Source: Solicola gregarius (lineage in GTDB: Bacteria > Actinomycetota > Actinomycetes > Propionibacteriales > Nocardioidaceae). From it: DNA of 64,000 nucleotides. Below the pieces are notes generated by a model. It worked only from the letters and a program-made list of their open reading frames with translations, did no database searches and was not told where the DNA came from. This document shows, piece after piece, positions 1-7,402 of the stretch (position 1 is the stretch's first letter; every line of letters starts with the position of its first letter). Location: contig NZ_CP094970.1 of assembly GCF_025790165.1 (NCBI RefSeq), forward strand, positions 2,852,001 through 2,916,000. Direction: 5' to 3'. The position numbers and the translations under genes are program-made.

Positions 1-337
1 GCGCCAGGTAGGCCGCGCCCGACTGCAGGATTCCGAGAAGCCCGACCAGCCAGTCGCTCGAGTCACGGTCTGCGACGACCGCGACGATCGATTCCGGTCC
101 GATGCCGCGCTCGATCAGGCGACGCGCGACTCGGCGTGACGCCCGTGCGAGTTGGCGGTACGTGAGTGCGCGGTCCGGCGCCACCACCGCCGGTGTACGG
201 GCGTGCCGAGCGACGACGTCCTCGAAGAGGTTGACGGCGGTCGCGGCACGCTCGTCGTCAACGCCTGGCCGCTCGGCATCGACCTGTCTGACCAGTCCGG
301 CGGCGGTAGGTGTGACGAGCTCACCGGCCGTGGTCAC
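1..337 (-). CDS. Adenylation-domain (NRPS-like/AMP-binding) protein, N-terminal part, cut by window start
   Basis: Reading the minus strand from a GTG at 337 gives an open frame to the window edge. After about 35 variable residues it reads NLFEDVVARHARTPAVV, then LTYRQLARASRRVARRL, then GIGPESIVAVVADRDSSDWL and LLGILQSGAAYLA. This is the classic start of an amino-acid-activating adenylation domain of nonribosomal peptide synthetases (family knowledge), which makes an aminoacyl-AMP before thioester transfer. The ATP-binding core and any carrier domain lie outside the window, so a stand-alone AMP ligase cannot be excluded. The GTG overlaps the stop of the upstream regulator (GTGA), which implies translational coupling. 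The family is fairly secure; the substrate is unknown. Confidence 0.8.
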   Translation of the reverse strand, partial: MTTAGELVTPTAAGLVRQVDAERPGVDDERAATAVNLFEDVVARHARTPAVVAPDRALTYRQLARASRRVARRLIERGIGPESIVAVVADRDSSDWLVGLLGILQSGAAYLA

Positions 338-969
338 GCCGGCTCCAGCAGGTAGCCGCGACCCCACACGGTGACGATGGAGAGCTTGAGCGGTTTGATA
401 CGCCTCCGCAGACGCAGGATGCGCAGGTCGAGTGCGTTGCGGTGGTCGTCGCACTCCTCGCCCCAGGCGCGCTCGATGAGCTGATCGCGGGAGGCGACTC
501 GCTGGAAATTGTCGACGAGGACGTGCATGATCGCCGCCTCGGTGTCGGCCAGCGGTAACCGGGCGGCGTGCGTACACAGCACGTTGTCCGGACTGATTGC
601 TGGGATCTGTTCGTTGCGGGCGCGTTGAATCAGGCTTTCGACGCGAGCGTCTACGTCGCCTTGTTTCAGAGGCGGGCGCACCCAGTCCTCGAGGGGGTCA
701 ATACATTCCGGTGCTTCTGCATTGGATTCCGCCACCCACAGCACCGGGGTGCGGTTACTCAGGAAGCGATCGCGCTCGCAATATTGCAGCGGCCATCGAA
801 GGAACTGGATGTCGTCGCCCGGTGGACGTCGCCGCCGGCTCTGCGGGACGTCGGTGGACGAAGCCGGCGTGGCGCGGTTCACCGCGGGACGTGAGATAAG
901 GGGGTGAGTACGGTTCGTGGCGCTCAGCGGCGCATCGGTGATCCTCAATGTTCGATCCTCCCTCGGCAT
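334..969 (-). CDS. Winged-helix (OmpR/PhoB-type C-terminal domain) transcriptional regulator
   Basis: The last ~75 residues (LPLADTEAAIMHVLVDNF, RDQLIERAWGEE, then LDLRILRLRRRIKPL and VWGRGYLL) form the OmpR/PhoB winged-helix fold: recognition helix, wing and the terminal WGRGYLL hairpin. The N-terminal half (DIQFLRWPLQYCERDRFL, TPVLWVAESN, LEDWVRPP) resembles the degenerate receiver-like domain of actinobacterial orphan regulators and lacks an evident phospho-acceptor Asp. The frame is open back to a GTG at 1035, but that extension contains a TTA codon, rare in such GC-rich DNA, so I prefer ATG 969; the start is uncertain. It overlaps the adenylation gene by 4 bp and probably controls it. 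Base composition here is lower in GC than downstream, compatible with an acquired cluster. Confidence 0.72.
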   Translation of the reverse strand: MPREDRTLRITDAPLSATNRTHPLISRPAVNRATPASSTDVPQSRRRRPPGDDIQFLRWPLQYCERDRFLSNRTPVLWVAESNAEAPECIDPLEDWVRPPLKQGDVDARVESLIQRARNEQIPAISPDNVLCTHAARLPLADTEAAIMHVLVDNFQRVASRDQLIERAWGEECDDHRNALDLRILRLRRRIKPLKLSIVTVWGRGYLLEPA

Positions 970-1588
970 GCGTAACCGGCGGTCGTTGTCCCGAGGCCAC
1001 GTCGCCGGATGGCCGAATTCTTGCCGCTCGGGCACGGGCTAAAACATGGTTCGCCAAGGTTGCGAGGGGTTGGACGCCGCACCCGCCATGCGCTAAACGC
1101 GGGCGTACTAACATGACGCGGCCGCGGGCTGAACGGGTCTTTCTCGCCTCTGTCGCCGTTGCCCGATCGCCTTGCCATTATCGCATTTCGGTGTACTGAG
1201 CGTTACACGTCGGCGCTCTTCGGCGGAAGTCTCGCACAACGGCGAAGCCGCATACCCGGTCGTTTCGCCTCATGACATCGATCCGTGCATTTTCCTTGGA
1301 TGACTGCGCGCGGTACGTACCCGTGATCGCCGGCCGCCCCCGACGACTCAGGTGATCTCGTCGTCGCGTCCGGCGGCCGACAGACTCGCGACAGGCTGCC
1401 CCACAAGCGATGCACTCCATGGTGAATTCGCATCGTCAAGGATCCGCGCGGCGTTCGCGCGCAAACCGACCGCAGAGAGTAGCGACGACGGCATGCGTAC
1501 TGGATCGGAACCGTGCATGGCCGCGATTGACGCATTGGCGGCCCCAGAACGTGGGTCCATAGCCCCGGCCGGCCGGGGTCGGCACGTG
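970..1588. other. Intergenic region with no supportable gene
   Basis: About 620 bp between the divergent winged-helix regulator and the MtnC-like gene. Open frames exist on both strands but none shows recognisable protein character or a good ribosome-binding site. A small inverted repeat GTGTA-N8-TACAC lies around 1190-1207. The tract is visibly richer in A+T than the coding DNA to the right. It presumably holds both divergent promoters, but I cannot point to them. Confidence 0.4.
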
Positions 1589-2323
1589 GTGAGCACGAGC
1601 GGTCGCCACGTCGTGGCGGCGACGGCCGCCGTCCTCGACATCGCAGGCACGATGAGTCCGCCGGCGGCGTTCGCGAACGGCCTGGATTCGTACGCCCGCA
1701 CTCACCTCGTCGACACCGTGGTCCGGCCCGGGGCCGCCGTACGCGAGGTGGTCGCCGATGTCGTCGCGGACGTACGCCGGGCAGTCGGCCGGTCCGATGC
1801 CGACGTGCGCGACGTTGCGCAAGTACTCGAGCGGTGGAGCGACGAGGACCGCAAGGTTGCACCGCTGAGGACCCTGCAGGGGCTGATCTGCCAGCAGGGC
1901 TTTGCCGCCGGCGAGTTGACCGGGACAGTCTTCCCGGACGTCCCCCCAGCGCTTGCCCGCTGGCGTGCGGCGGGGGTACCGCTGTACGTGTACTCCTCTT
2001 GTCCAGTGCGGGTCCAACGGCTGTGGTTTGCGCACTGCGTCGAGGCCGACCTCGCGTCGGCGTTCACCGCGCACTTCGACACGCGCAACACCGGCGCGAA
2101 GACCCAGGCCGCCGCCTACGTGCGCATCGCCGAGGCGCTCGATTCAGCCGCGGAGAAGCTGGTGTTCCTGTCGGACACCTGCGCCGAGCTGGACGCCGCA
2201 CGTACGGCGGGGTGGTCGACTATCGGCGTGCGTCGCCGCGGTGAGGTGCACATTGAGCTCGGCGACCATCCGAGTATCAACAGCCTCGACGGGCTCGACC
2301 TCGCGGCCGACCGCAGCGGATGA
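1589..2323 (+). CDS. MtnC-like HAD phosphatase (acireductone synthase family), divergent
   Basis: The chain matches the enolase-phosphatase E1/acireductone synthase family, which in methionine salvage converts 2,3-diketo-5-methylthiopentyl-1-phosphate to acireductone. The HAD motifs appear in order: motif I VLDIAGT, motif II YVYSSCPVRVQRLWF, the motif III lysine in NTGAKTQAAAY, and motif IV FLSDTCAELDAARTAGW, giving 244 residues, the usual family length. Two positions are odd: the family DIEGT is DIAGT here, so the motif I acidic residue expected to act as general acid is gone, and SSGS is SSCP. No other salvage gene is in view. The open frame extends upstream to 1352, but similarity begins near the tandem GTG codons at 1586/1589. 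It may be a neofunctionalised paralogue rather than a true MtnC. Confidence 0.68.
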   Translation: MSTSGRHVVAATAAVLDIAGTMSPPAAFANGLDSYARTHLVDTVVRPGAAVREVVADVVADVRRAVGRSDADVRDVAQVLERWSDEDRKVAPLRTLQGLICQQGFAAGELTGTVFPDVPPALARWRAAGVPLYVYSSCPVRVQRLWFAHCVEADLASAFTAHFDTRNTGAKTQAAAYVRIAEALDSAAEKLVFLSDTCAELDAARTAGWSTIGVRRRGEVHIELGDHPSINSLDGLDLAADRSG

Positions 2324-2551
2324 GCTCGCCGGTACGCGTGAGGTCGGCGAGGTTGGTCAGGTTCACTACGAAGCGCCGCCGACGGGTACGTCGGGCGGGG
2401 AGCTCGCGCTCTCGCAGCAGCTGTCATCGGACTGCTCGTGCGGCGAGAGGCTCGCGGCAGGTGCGGGTCGGAGGCCAGAGCACGACCCGCATCAGCGGCG
2501 GCGTGGACCTGTAGCGGACTCGCGTACGGTCGCGATCCGGGCTTAGGCTGT

Positions 2552-2575
2552 CCTTTCCACCTCCGCCGCGAAAGG
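2552..2575. promoter_or_regulatory. Short inverted repeat upstream of the TetR gene (possible autoregulatory operator)
   Basis: CCTTTC at 2552-2557 is matched by GAAAGG at 2570-2575, 12 bp apart, just before the AAGGAAG ribosome-binding site of the TetR gene at 2587. TetR genes are often autoregulated from such sites (family knowledge). Assignment as an operator is inference. Confidence 0.3.
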
Positions 2576-2586
2576 AAGCGACGTCG

Positions 2587-3183
2587 ATGGCACGAGTCTC
2601 CTCGCATGATCGGCGAGATCAGCTCGTCGAGGCCGCGATCCGGGTCGCTACGCGCGAGGGGGTCGGTGCTGTGACGACGCGTACGGTCGCCGCCGAGGCG
2701 GGGGCGACTCCGGGCATCGTGCACTACGTCTATCGGTCGATGACCGATCTGTTGCGCGACATGGTGAAGGCGATCGCCGACGAGCAGATTCATCGGGTGA
2801 CGTCGGTGCAGGTCGAGGGTTCCAGCGTGCGCGAGTGCCTCGAGCGCGCGTTCGAGGCACTCTGGACGACGCTCGAGTCCGAGCCCGATGTACACCTGCT
2901 CACGTACGAGGTGACCGACTACGCCTTACGGCACGAGGAGCTCGGCGACCTTGCCGGCTGGCAGTACCGCTGCTACTTCGACGCCGCGGCGACCGCCCTC
3001 GAGTCAGTGGCGAAGGCGGCGAGTGTCGAGTGGGTGGTGCCGGCCGAGTCGTTGGCGCGGCTGATCGTGGCGGTCAACGACGGTGTCTCCCTCGCCTGGC
3101 TCGTCGACCGCGACACCGATCGTGCCCGGGGGACGTACGGCCAGGTCATCGATCACCTGGTCGAGGTGGCACGGCCCGTCTGA
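2587..3183 (+). CDS. TetR/AcrR-family transcriptional regulator
   Basis: 198 residues with a typical N-terminal TetR helix-turn-helix: RRDQLVEAAIRVATREGVGA, then the recognition segment TRTVAAEAGATPGIVHYVY and SMTDLLRDMVKAI. The C-terminal ligand-binding half (from about residue 70) is all-helical and aromatic-rich (WQYRCYFDAAATALESV). The ATG at 2587 has an AAGGAAG ribosome-binding site 6-12 bp upstream. It faces menA, whose stop lies 7 bp beyond, leaving no room for a separate terminator. Ligand and targets are unknown; the nearby menaquinone genes are not evidence that it regulates them. Confidence 0.85.
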   Translation: MARVSSHDRRDQLVEAAIRVATREGVGAVTTRTVAAEAGATPGIVHYVYRSMTDLLRDMVKAIADEQIHRVTSVQVEGSSVRECLERAFEALWTTLESEPDVHLLTYEVTDYALRHEELGDLAGWQYRCYFDAAATALESVAKAASVEWVVPAESLARLIVAVNDGVSLAWLVDRDTDRARGTYGQVIDHLVEVARPV

Positions 3184-3190
3184 GCCGGTG

Positions 3191-4060
3191 TCAGCCGAGC
3201 GCGAGGCCGATGCCGAGACCGATCCCGTACGCGAGTGCGGTGAGCCCTGTGTCTCGCAGTGTCGGGATGAGCGCCATCCCGGTCGCACCGCGTACGACGG
3301 GCAGCGACGCGCGTACGCCAGGTGCGAGCGCGACCAGGGCGAGCAGCGTCCACGGGGTCGCGGCGACGAGCCAGCCGATCACGGCGAGCGCGACGACCTG
3401 CAGCGCTACGAAGAGCATCCGGGTGCCGCGGTCGCCCATCACGACGGCGAGGGTGCGCTTGTCCGACTCCCGGTCGGTGGGGATGTCGCGGAGGTTGTTC
3501 GCGACCAGGATCGCGCAGATCAGCGCGCCGAGCCCGACGGCGGCGGCGACGCTCGGCCAGGTGACCTCCTCGACCTGCACGTAGGTCGTGCCGATGACCG
3601 CGACCAGGCCGAAGAACACGAACACGCTCACCTCGCCGAGCGCGCGGTAGCCGTAGGGCGTCGACCCGCCGGTGTAGAACCAGGCGGCGGCGATCGCGGC
3701 AGCGCCGATCAGCAGCAGCCACCAGCCCGTCGCGGCGGCGAGCACCAGACCGGCGGCAGCGCCGACCGCGAAGCAGCCGAACGCGGCGGCCTTGACCGAC
3801 CCGGCCGTTGCCACGCGCGAGCCGACGAGCCGAAGGGGGCCGACGCGTTCGTCGTCGGTGCCGCGGATGCCGTCGGAGTAGTCGTTGGCGAAGTTCACGC
3901 CGATCTGCAGGAGCAGCGCGAGCACGAGGCACAGCACGGCCCGCCACCACACGACGGAGTCGGCGAACGCGGCTGCGCCGGTGCCGGCGACCACTGGCGA
4001 GATGGCAGCGGGAAGCGTACGCGGGCGGGCGCCCTCGATCCATTGCGATGCGGTAGCCAC
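3191..4060 (-). CDS. menA: 1,4-dihydroxy-2-naphthoate polyprenyltransferase MenA
   Basis: Integral-membrane UbiA-family prenyltransferase that attaches the polyprenyl tail to dihydroxynaphthoate, giving demethylmenaquinone. The sequence carries WIEGARPRTLPAAISPVVAG at the N-terminus, the first Asp-rich prenyl-diphosphate/Mg motif NFANDYSDGIRGTDD and the second, NNLRDIPTDRESDKRTLAVVMG with its R-D-x3-D pattern, set among about eight hydrophobic helices; roughly 290 residues, as usual. The frame opens at GTG 4081, but homologues begin near VATASQW, so GTG 4060 is chosen. It is divergent from menE and convergent with the TetR gene. The function is secure from the motifs and the men neighbourhood. 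Confidence 0.93.
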   Translation of the reverse strand: MATASQWIEGARPRTLPAAISPVVAGTGAAAFADSVVWWRAVLCLVLALLLQIGVNFANDYSDGIRGTDDERVGPLRLVGSRVATAGSVKAAAFGCFAVGAAAGLVLAAATGWWLLLIGAAAIAAAWFYTGGSTPYGYRALGEVSVFVFFGLVAVIGTTYVQVEEVTWPSVAAAVGLGALICAILVANNLRDIPTDRESDKRTLAVVMGDRGTRMLFVALQVVALAVIGWLVAATPWTLLALVALAPGVRASLPVVRGATGMALIPTLRDTGLTALAYGIGLGIGLALG

Positions 4061-4173
4061 GAGCGGCAATTCTGGCAGCACGCGGCCCCGGGGCGTACGT
4101 CGGGATCGGCCCGTCCGTTGTGTGCATGGGCCAGGGACAGCGCACGGGACCGGCCTTGCCTACGCTTGCGTCG

Positions 4174-5217
4174 ATGAGCGAGCCGAGCCTGCGCCCCGTG
4201 ACCGGCGCACCGCATGAGGTGATCCCGCTGCTGCGGGACTGGCTCGCGGCGCCCGGGTCGGTCGAACCGCTCGTCGTTGCGACATCCGGCTCGACGGGGC
4301 AGCCGAAAGGCGTCCGGCTCTCCCGGGAAGCAGTCTCGGCGTCGGCGGCGGCCACGCACGCGCGGCTCGGTGGTCCTGGTCAGTGGCTGCTCGATCTGCC
4401 GGCCACGTACGTCGCCGGGGTGCAGGTGCTCGTGCGCTCGCTGATCGCGGGGTACGAGCCGGTCGTCGCAGGCGACCACGGCTCGTTCGGCGCCGCGGTA
4501 GACGCACTGTCGGCCGACCGGCGCTACGTCTCCCTCGTACCAACGCAGCTCCATCGGCTCGTGCAGTCGGGCGACGTCGAGATACTCCGCTCGTTCGATG
4601 CCGTGCTGCTCGGTGGCGCCGCGTCGTCGCCAGCGCTGGTCGATGCGGCACGTGCCGCTGGCGTACGCGTCGTACGTACGTACGGGATGAGCGAGACCAG
4701 CGGCGGGTGCGTGTACGACGGCATGCCCCTCGACGGCGTGCGGGTACGTATCGGCGACGACCGGCGGGTGCAGTTGGCCGGCCCGATGCTCTTCGACGGG
4801 TATGCAGGCGATGCCGATGCGACCGCGGAGGTCCTGCAGGACGGGTGGTTCGCGACCTCCGACCTCGGCGAGCTCGACTCCGACGGCCGGCTCCGCATCA
4901 TCGGCAGGGTCGACGACGTCGTGGTCAGCGGGGGCGTGAACGTACCGCTTCCCGCGGTCACCGAGGCGTTGCGGGCGTACGACGGTGTGCGCGATGCGAT
5001 GGCGATCGGCGTCGACGACGCCGAGTGGGGTACGCGCGTGGTGGCGTGCGTGGTCTCGGGCGCGGGGGCCGACCTGGCGTCTTTGCGGGATGCGCTCGTC
5101 GCGGCTGGCCTGCCGCGCACCTGGGCACCGCGCCAGCTGGTGCCGCTCGATGCTTTGCCGCTGCTGCCCAACGGCAAGGTGGACCGGGTGGCCCTGCGCG
5201 AGCTGGCGGCCGGGTGA
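4174..5217 (+). CDS. menE: o-Succinylbenzoate--CoA ligase MenE
   Basis: AMP-forming ligase that activates o-succinylbenzoate to its CoA thioester in menaquinone synthesis. Visible are the phosphate-binding loop VVATSGSTGQPKGV, the adenylate motif VRTYGMSETSGGCVYDG, the hinge GRVDDVVVSGGVNV, and the catalytic C-terminal lysine in LPNGKVDRVAL. At 347 residues it has the short form usual in actinobacteria, without the longer N-terminal region of E. coli MenE. ATG 4174 (MSEPSLRP) is preferred over upstream starts because the preceding residues look non-coding. It is divergent from menA across roughly 110 bp that must hold both promoters, and its stop is 2 bp from a long palindrome. Confidence 0.92.
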   Translation: MSEPSLRPVTGAPHEVIPLLRDWLAAPGSVEPLVVATSGSTGQPKGVRLSREAVSASAAATHARLGGPGQWLLDLPATYVAGVQVLVRSLIAGYEPVVAGDHGSFGAAVDALSADRRYVSLVPTQLHRLVQSGDVEILRSFDAVLLGGAASSPALVDAARAAGVRVVRTYGMSETSGGCVYDGMPLDGVRVRIGDDRRVQLAGPMLFDGYAGDADATAEVLQDGWFATSDLGELDSDGRLRIIGRVDDVVVSGGVNVPLPAVTEALRAYDGVRDAMAIGVDDAEWGTRVVACVVSGAGADLASLRDALVAAGLPRTWAPRQLVPLDALPLLPNGKVDRVALRELAAG

Positions 5218-5219
5218 CC

Positions 5220-5275
5220 GACGAGAGAATCTGCAGTTGACCGCGAATCGCGGGCCAACTGCAGATTCTCTCGTC
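5220..5275. repeat. Palindromic repeat, family A copy 1
   Basis: Perfect 20-bp inverted arms at 5220-5239 and 5256-5275 (arm GACGAGAGAATCTGCAGTTG) with a 16-nt centre that is itself partly palindromic (CCGCGAATCGCGG). It sits 2 bp after the menE stop, between convergent genes, so it can serve as a bidirectional terminator, though there is no T-run. A second copy in the opposite orientation lies at 6297-6358, on the other side of the DUF559-type gene. Confidence 0.85.
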
Positions 5276-5286
5276 CTCGACGCTGC

Positions 5287-6225
5287 TCACCCGCGCCAAC
5301 CGCCCCGGCGCAGCATCCGGACCAGCTGGTCGGCGACTCGGTCCTGCAATCGGCGTACCGCGTACGAGCTGAAGATCAGCACCCGCGGTCCGTCGATGGT
5401 GATCTCGTTGATGCGGGCGAGATCCGACTCCCACTGCACGATCCGCATATGCGGGATGCCATGGATCTCGCATGCAGTGTCGTACGCCTTCCATTCGACG
5501 TCGAGGTAGTAGCGGCCGTCCTCGCGCTTGACCTTCGCCTGTCTTGTTGGCTCGGGGAGGTGGAGCGCACTGCGCAGGTTGTCGAAGTCCCGCTCGGGCA
5601 GCGACTGGATGCCCCCGGCGGCGTCGAGGATGGACTCCACTATGAGCGCCCGATGGCGGCATGCGCCTCGGCGTTCCAGCGCCTCGCGGAAGTGTCGCGG
5701 TGTGGCCAACCGCTGCTGAACGACGGCGAGCACAAATGCTCGTGCCCGCTTCTCCGCGGGGTGCGGGGTCCAGCTCGCCTCGTCGATCGCGGCGCGCGCC
5801 GGCCGGTGCCGAACGGGTTGCCGGAGTGGATGTACATCGCGCTCGTCCAGGTACTCCGACCAGTGGACGTTGACACTCGCGTACGGCGGGACGCGGGCAC
5901 CCATCGGTTGGACCACTCGCGGCAACTCGGCATCGGACTGGAGTCCGGTGAACCCATCGCAACGCAACGCGGTGATGCCGCCGAGCACCGACCCACGCGC
6001 GCAGGCGAGTAGTGCCACCCAACGCTGCTGGGCGATCGAGAGCGGGCCGTTGTGCAGCACGACGACTCCGCGCGCCGGCCGGTGCCAGCGACCGGCTCGG
6101 ACCTCACGCGCGACCCGATGTCGACCGAACAGTGACACCGCTTGCCACGTCGCGAGCACGCCGTCCTGGTCCGTCACAGTCGACTCCGACACGGTCCGTA
6201 CGAACTCAGCACGCGCCTCGGACAT
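5287..6225 (-). CDS. HTH (AbiEi-like) plus DUF559/Vsr-type nuclease-fold protein
   Basis: 312 residues from ATG 6225 (MSEARAEFV). The N-terminal part (VSLFGRHRVAREVRAGRW, then RPARGVVVLHNGPLS) is the winged helix and beta-hairpin seen in AbiEi-type antitoxin/HTH proteins of actinobacteria. The C-terminal part (ERDFDNLRSALHLPEP, GRYYLDVEWKAYDTACEIHG, RVLIFSSYAVRRLQDRVADQL) matches the DUF559/Vsr-like endonuclease fold, with the acidic D-x-E motif in YYLDVEW and a following ExHG. Such proteins occur as many paralogues per genome with no settled function (family knowledge). The gene separates menE from menC and is bracketed by inverted copies of palindrome family A. Catalytic activity is not proven. 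Confidence 0.7.
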   Translation of the reverse strand: MSEARAEFVRTVSESTVTDQDGVLATWQAVSLFGRHRVAREVRAGRWHRPARGVVVLHNGPLSIAQQRWVALLACARGSVLGGITALRCDGFTGLQSDAELPRVVQPMGARVPPYASVNVHWSEYLDERDVHPLRQPVRHRPARAAIDEASWTPHPAEKRARAFVLAVVQQRLATPRHFREALERRGACRHRALIVESILDAAGGIQSLPERDFDNLRSALHLPEPTRQAKVKREDGRYYLDVEWKAYDTACEIHGIPHMRIVQWESDLARINEITIDGPRVLIFSSYAVRRLQDRVADQLVRMLRRGGWRG

Positions 6226-6296
6226 GCGGCACAGCGTGGCGGATTTCGGAACGCTCGGATAGCGGGCACACGCAATCTGTGGACAATCTGCCGGGC

Positions 6297-6358
6297 GGTG
6301 ACGAGAGAATCTGCAGTTGGCTCGCGATCCGCGGGCAAGTGCAGATTCTCTCGTCACC
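6297..6358. repeat. Palindromic repeat, family A copy 2 (inverted relative to copy 1)
   Basis: Arms at 6297-6319 and 6336-6358 (23 bp, one mismatch) with the core ACGAGAGAATCTGCAGTTG of copy 1. Comparing the asymmetric centres shows this copy aligns best with copy 1 after reverse complementation, so the two are inverted. It lies in the divergent gap between the DUF559-type gene and menC, 18 bp before the menC start. That is a promoter position, so it is unlikely to be only a terminator. Confidence 0.85.
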
Positions 6359-6376
6359 CCGCGTACGCTGCGCCGG

Positions 6377-7327
6377 GTGGAGACCGTCACCTACTCGATC
6401 CCGATGCGGACCCGGTTTCGTGGCATCACGACCCGCGAGGGGATGTTGCTGCGTGGGGATGCCGGGTGGGCGGAGTTCAGCCCGTTCTGGGACTACGACG
6501 CGGCCGAGTCGCGCCCGTGGCTCGACGCTGCGCTCGACTCCGCCGAGCGCCCCTGGCCAGCGCCGGTACGCGACCGGATTCCTGTCAACTGCACGGTTCC
6601 CGCGGTCGATGCCGAGCGTGCGTACGCGATCGCGAGCGGCGACCACGGGTGTCGTACGGCCAAGGTCAAGGTGGCCGAGCCGGGCCAGACGCTTGCCGAC
6701 GACGTCGCCCGGGTCGAAGCAGTACGCGACGCGCTCGGGCCGGATGCCCGGATCCGGGTCGACGCCAACGGGGCATGGGATGTCGACGAGGCGGCCGTCG
6801 CGATCGGAGCACTCGACCGCGCTGCCAACGGGCTCGAGTACGTCGAGCAGCCCAGCGCCGCGGTCGAGGATCTCGCGGCAGTACGCAAGCGCGTCGACGT
6901 ACCGATAGCCGCCGATGAGTCGATCCGGCGAGCGGCGGACCCGATGCGCGTCAAGCGCCTCGACGCCGCCGACGTCGCCGTGCTGAAGGTGCAGCCGCTC
7001 GGAGGCGTCCGCGCGTGCCTGCGGATCGCCGAGGAGATCGGCCTTCCCGTCGTGGTGTCCAGCGCCCTCGAGACCAGCATCGGCATCGCCGCCGGCGTCG
7101 CTCTCGCTGCCGCACTTCCCGAGCTGCCGTACGCCTGCGGTCTCGCCACGACTCGCCTGCTCACCCGCGACACGGTCGACGACCCGCTCGCGCCGCGCGA
7201 CGGCGCACTGCCGGTCGTACGCCCGGACCCGCGCACAGACCTGGCAGATGTACGCGCCGACGACGAGACGGCCGCGCGATGGGACGAGCGGTTGACGCGT
7301 GTGCGGACCGCGGCCGACGGCCCTTGA
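6377..7327 (+). CDS. menC: o-Succinylbenzoate synthase MenC
   Basis: Enolase-superfamily enzyme that dehydrates SHCHC to o-succinylbenzoate in the menaquinone pathway. The barrel residues are visible: KVKV with the catalytic lysine, metal ligands in RVDANGAW, LEYVEQPS and IAADESI, and the second catalytic lysine in VLKVQPLGG. 316 residues from GTG 6377 (VETVTYSIPM); the longer frame upstream runs through the palindrome and is rejected. It stands apart from menE because of the inserted DUF559-type gene, so it probably has its own promoter in the short gap shared with that gene. It converges on the peptide transporter operon across palindrome B. Confidence 0.93.
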   Translation: METVTYSIPMRTRFRGITTREGMLLRGDAGWAEFSPFWDYDAAESRPWLDAALDSAERPWPAPVRDRIPVNCTVPAVDAERAYAIASGDHGCRTAKVKVAEPGQTLADDVARVEAVRDALGPDARIRVDANGAWDVDEAAVAIGALDRAANGLEYVEQPSAAVEDLAAVRKRVDVPIAADESIRRAADPMRVKRLDAADVAVLKVQPLGGVRACLRIAEEIGLPVVVSSALETSIGIAAGVALAAALPELPYACGLATTRLLTRDTVDDPLAPRDGALPVVRPDPRTDLADVRADDETAARWDERLTRVRTAADGP

Positions 7328-7339
7328 TCCCCCGACAAA

Positions 7340-7383
7340 CAAATCGACATTTGTTATGCCAGGGCATAACAAATGTCGATTTG
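7340..7383. repeat. 44-bp perfect palindrome B between menC and the peptide-binding protein gene
   Basis: Perfect 21-bp arms at 7340-7360 and 7363-7383 separated by only 2 bp (arm begins CAAATCGACATTTGTTATGC). It is markedly A+T-rich in a GC-rich genome. The position between convergent genes fits a bidirectional terminator, but there is no T-run and the near-zero loop would favour cruciform DNA or a dimer-binding site as well. Confidence 0.85.
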
Positions 7384-7402
7384 CTGGTGCGGCGGAGGGT
7401 GA

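Noticed and set aside
2324-2586. A degenerate gene between the MtnC-like and TetR genes on the minus strand
   Set aside because: Short charged segments can be read in several frames, but none is sustained or recognisable.
5220-6358. A conventional insertion sequence between menE and menC
   Set aside because: There is no transposase, and the bracketed gene encodes an HTH/DUF559 protein. The flanking repeats are palindromes rather than simple terminal inverted repeats, and no target duplication is evident.
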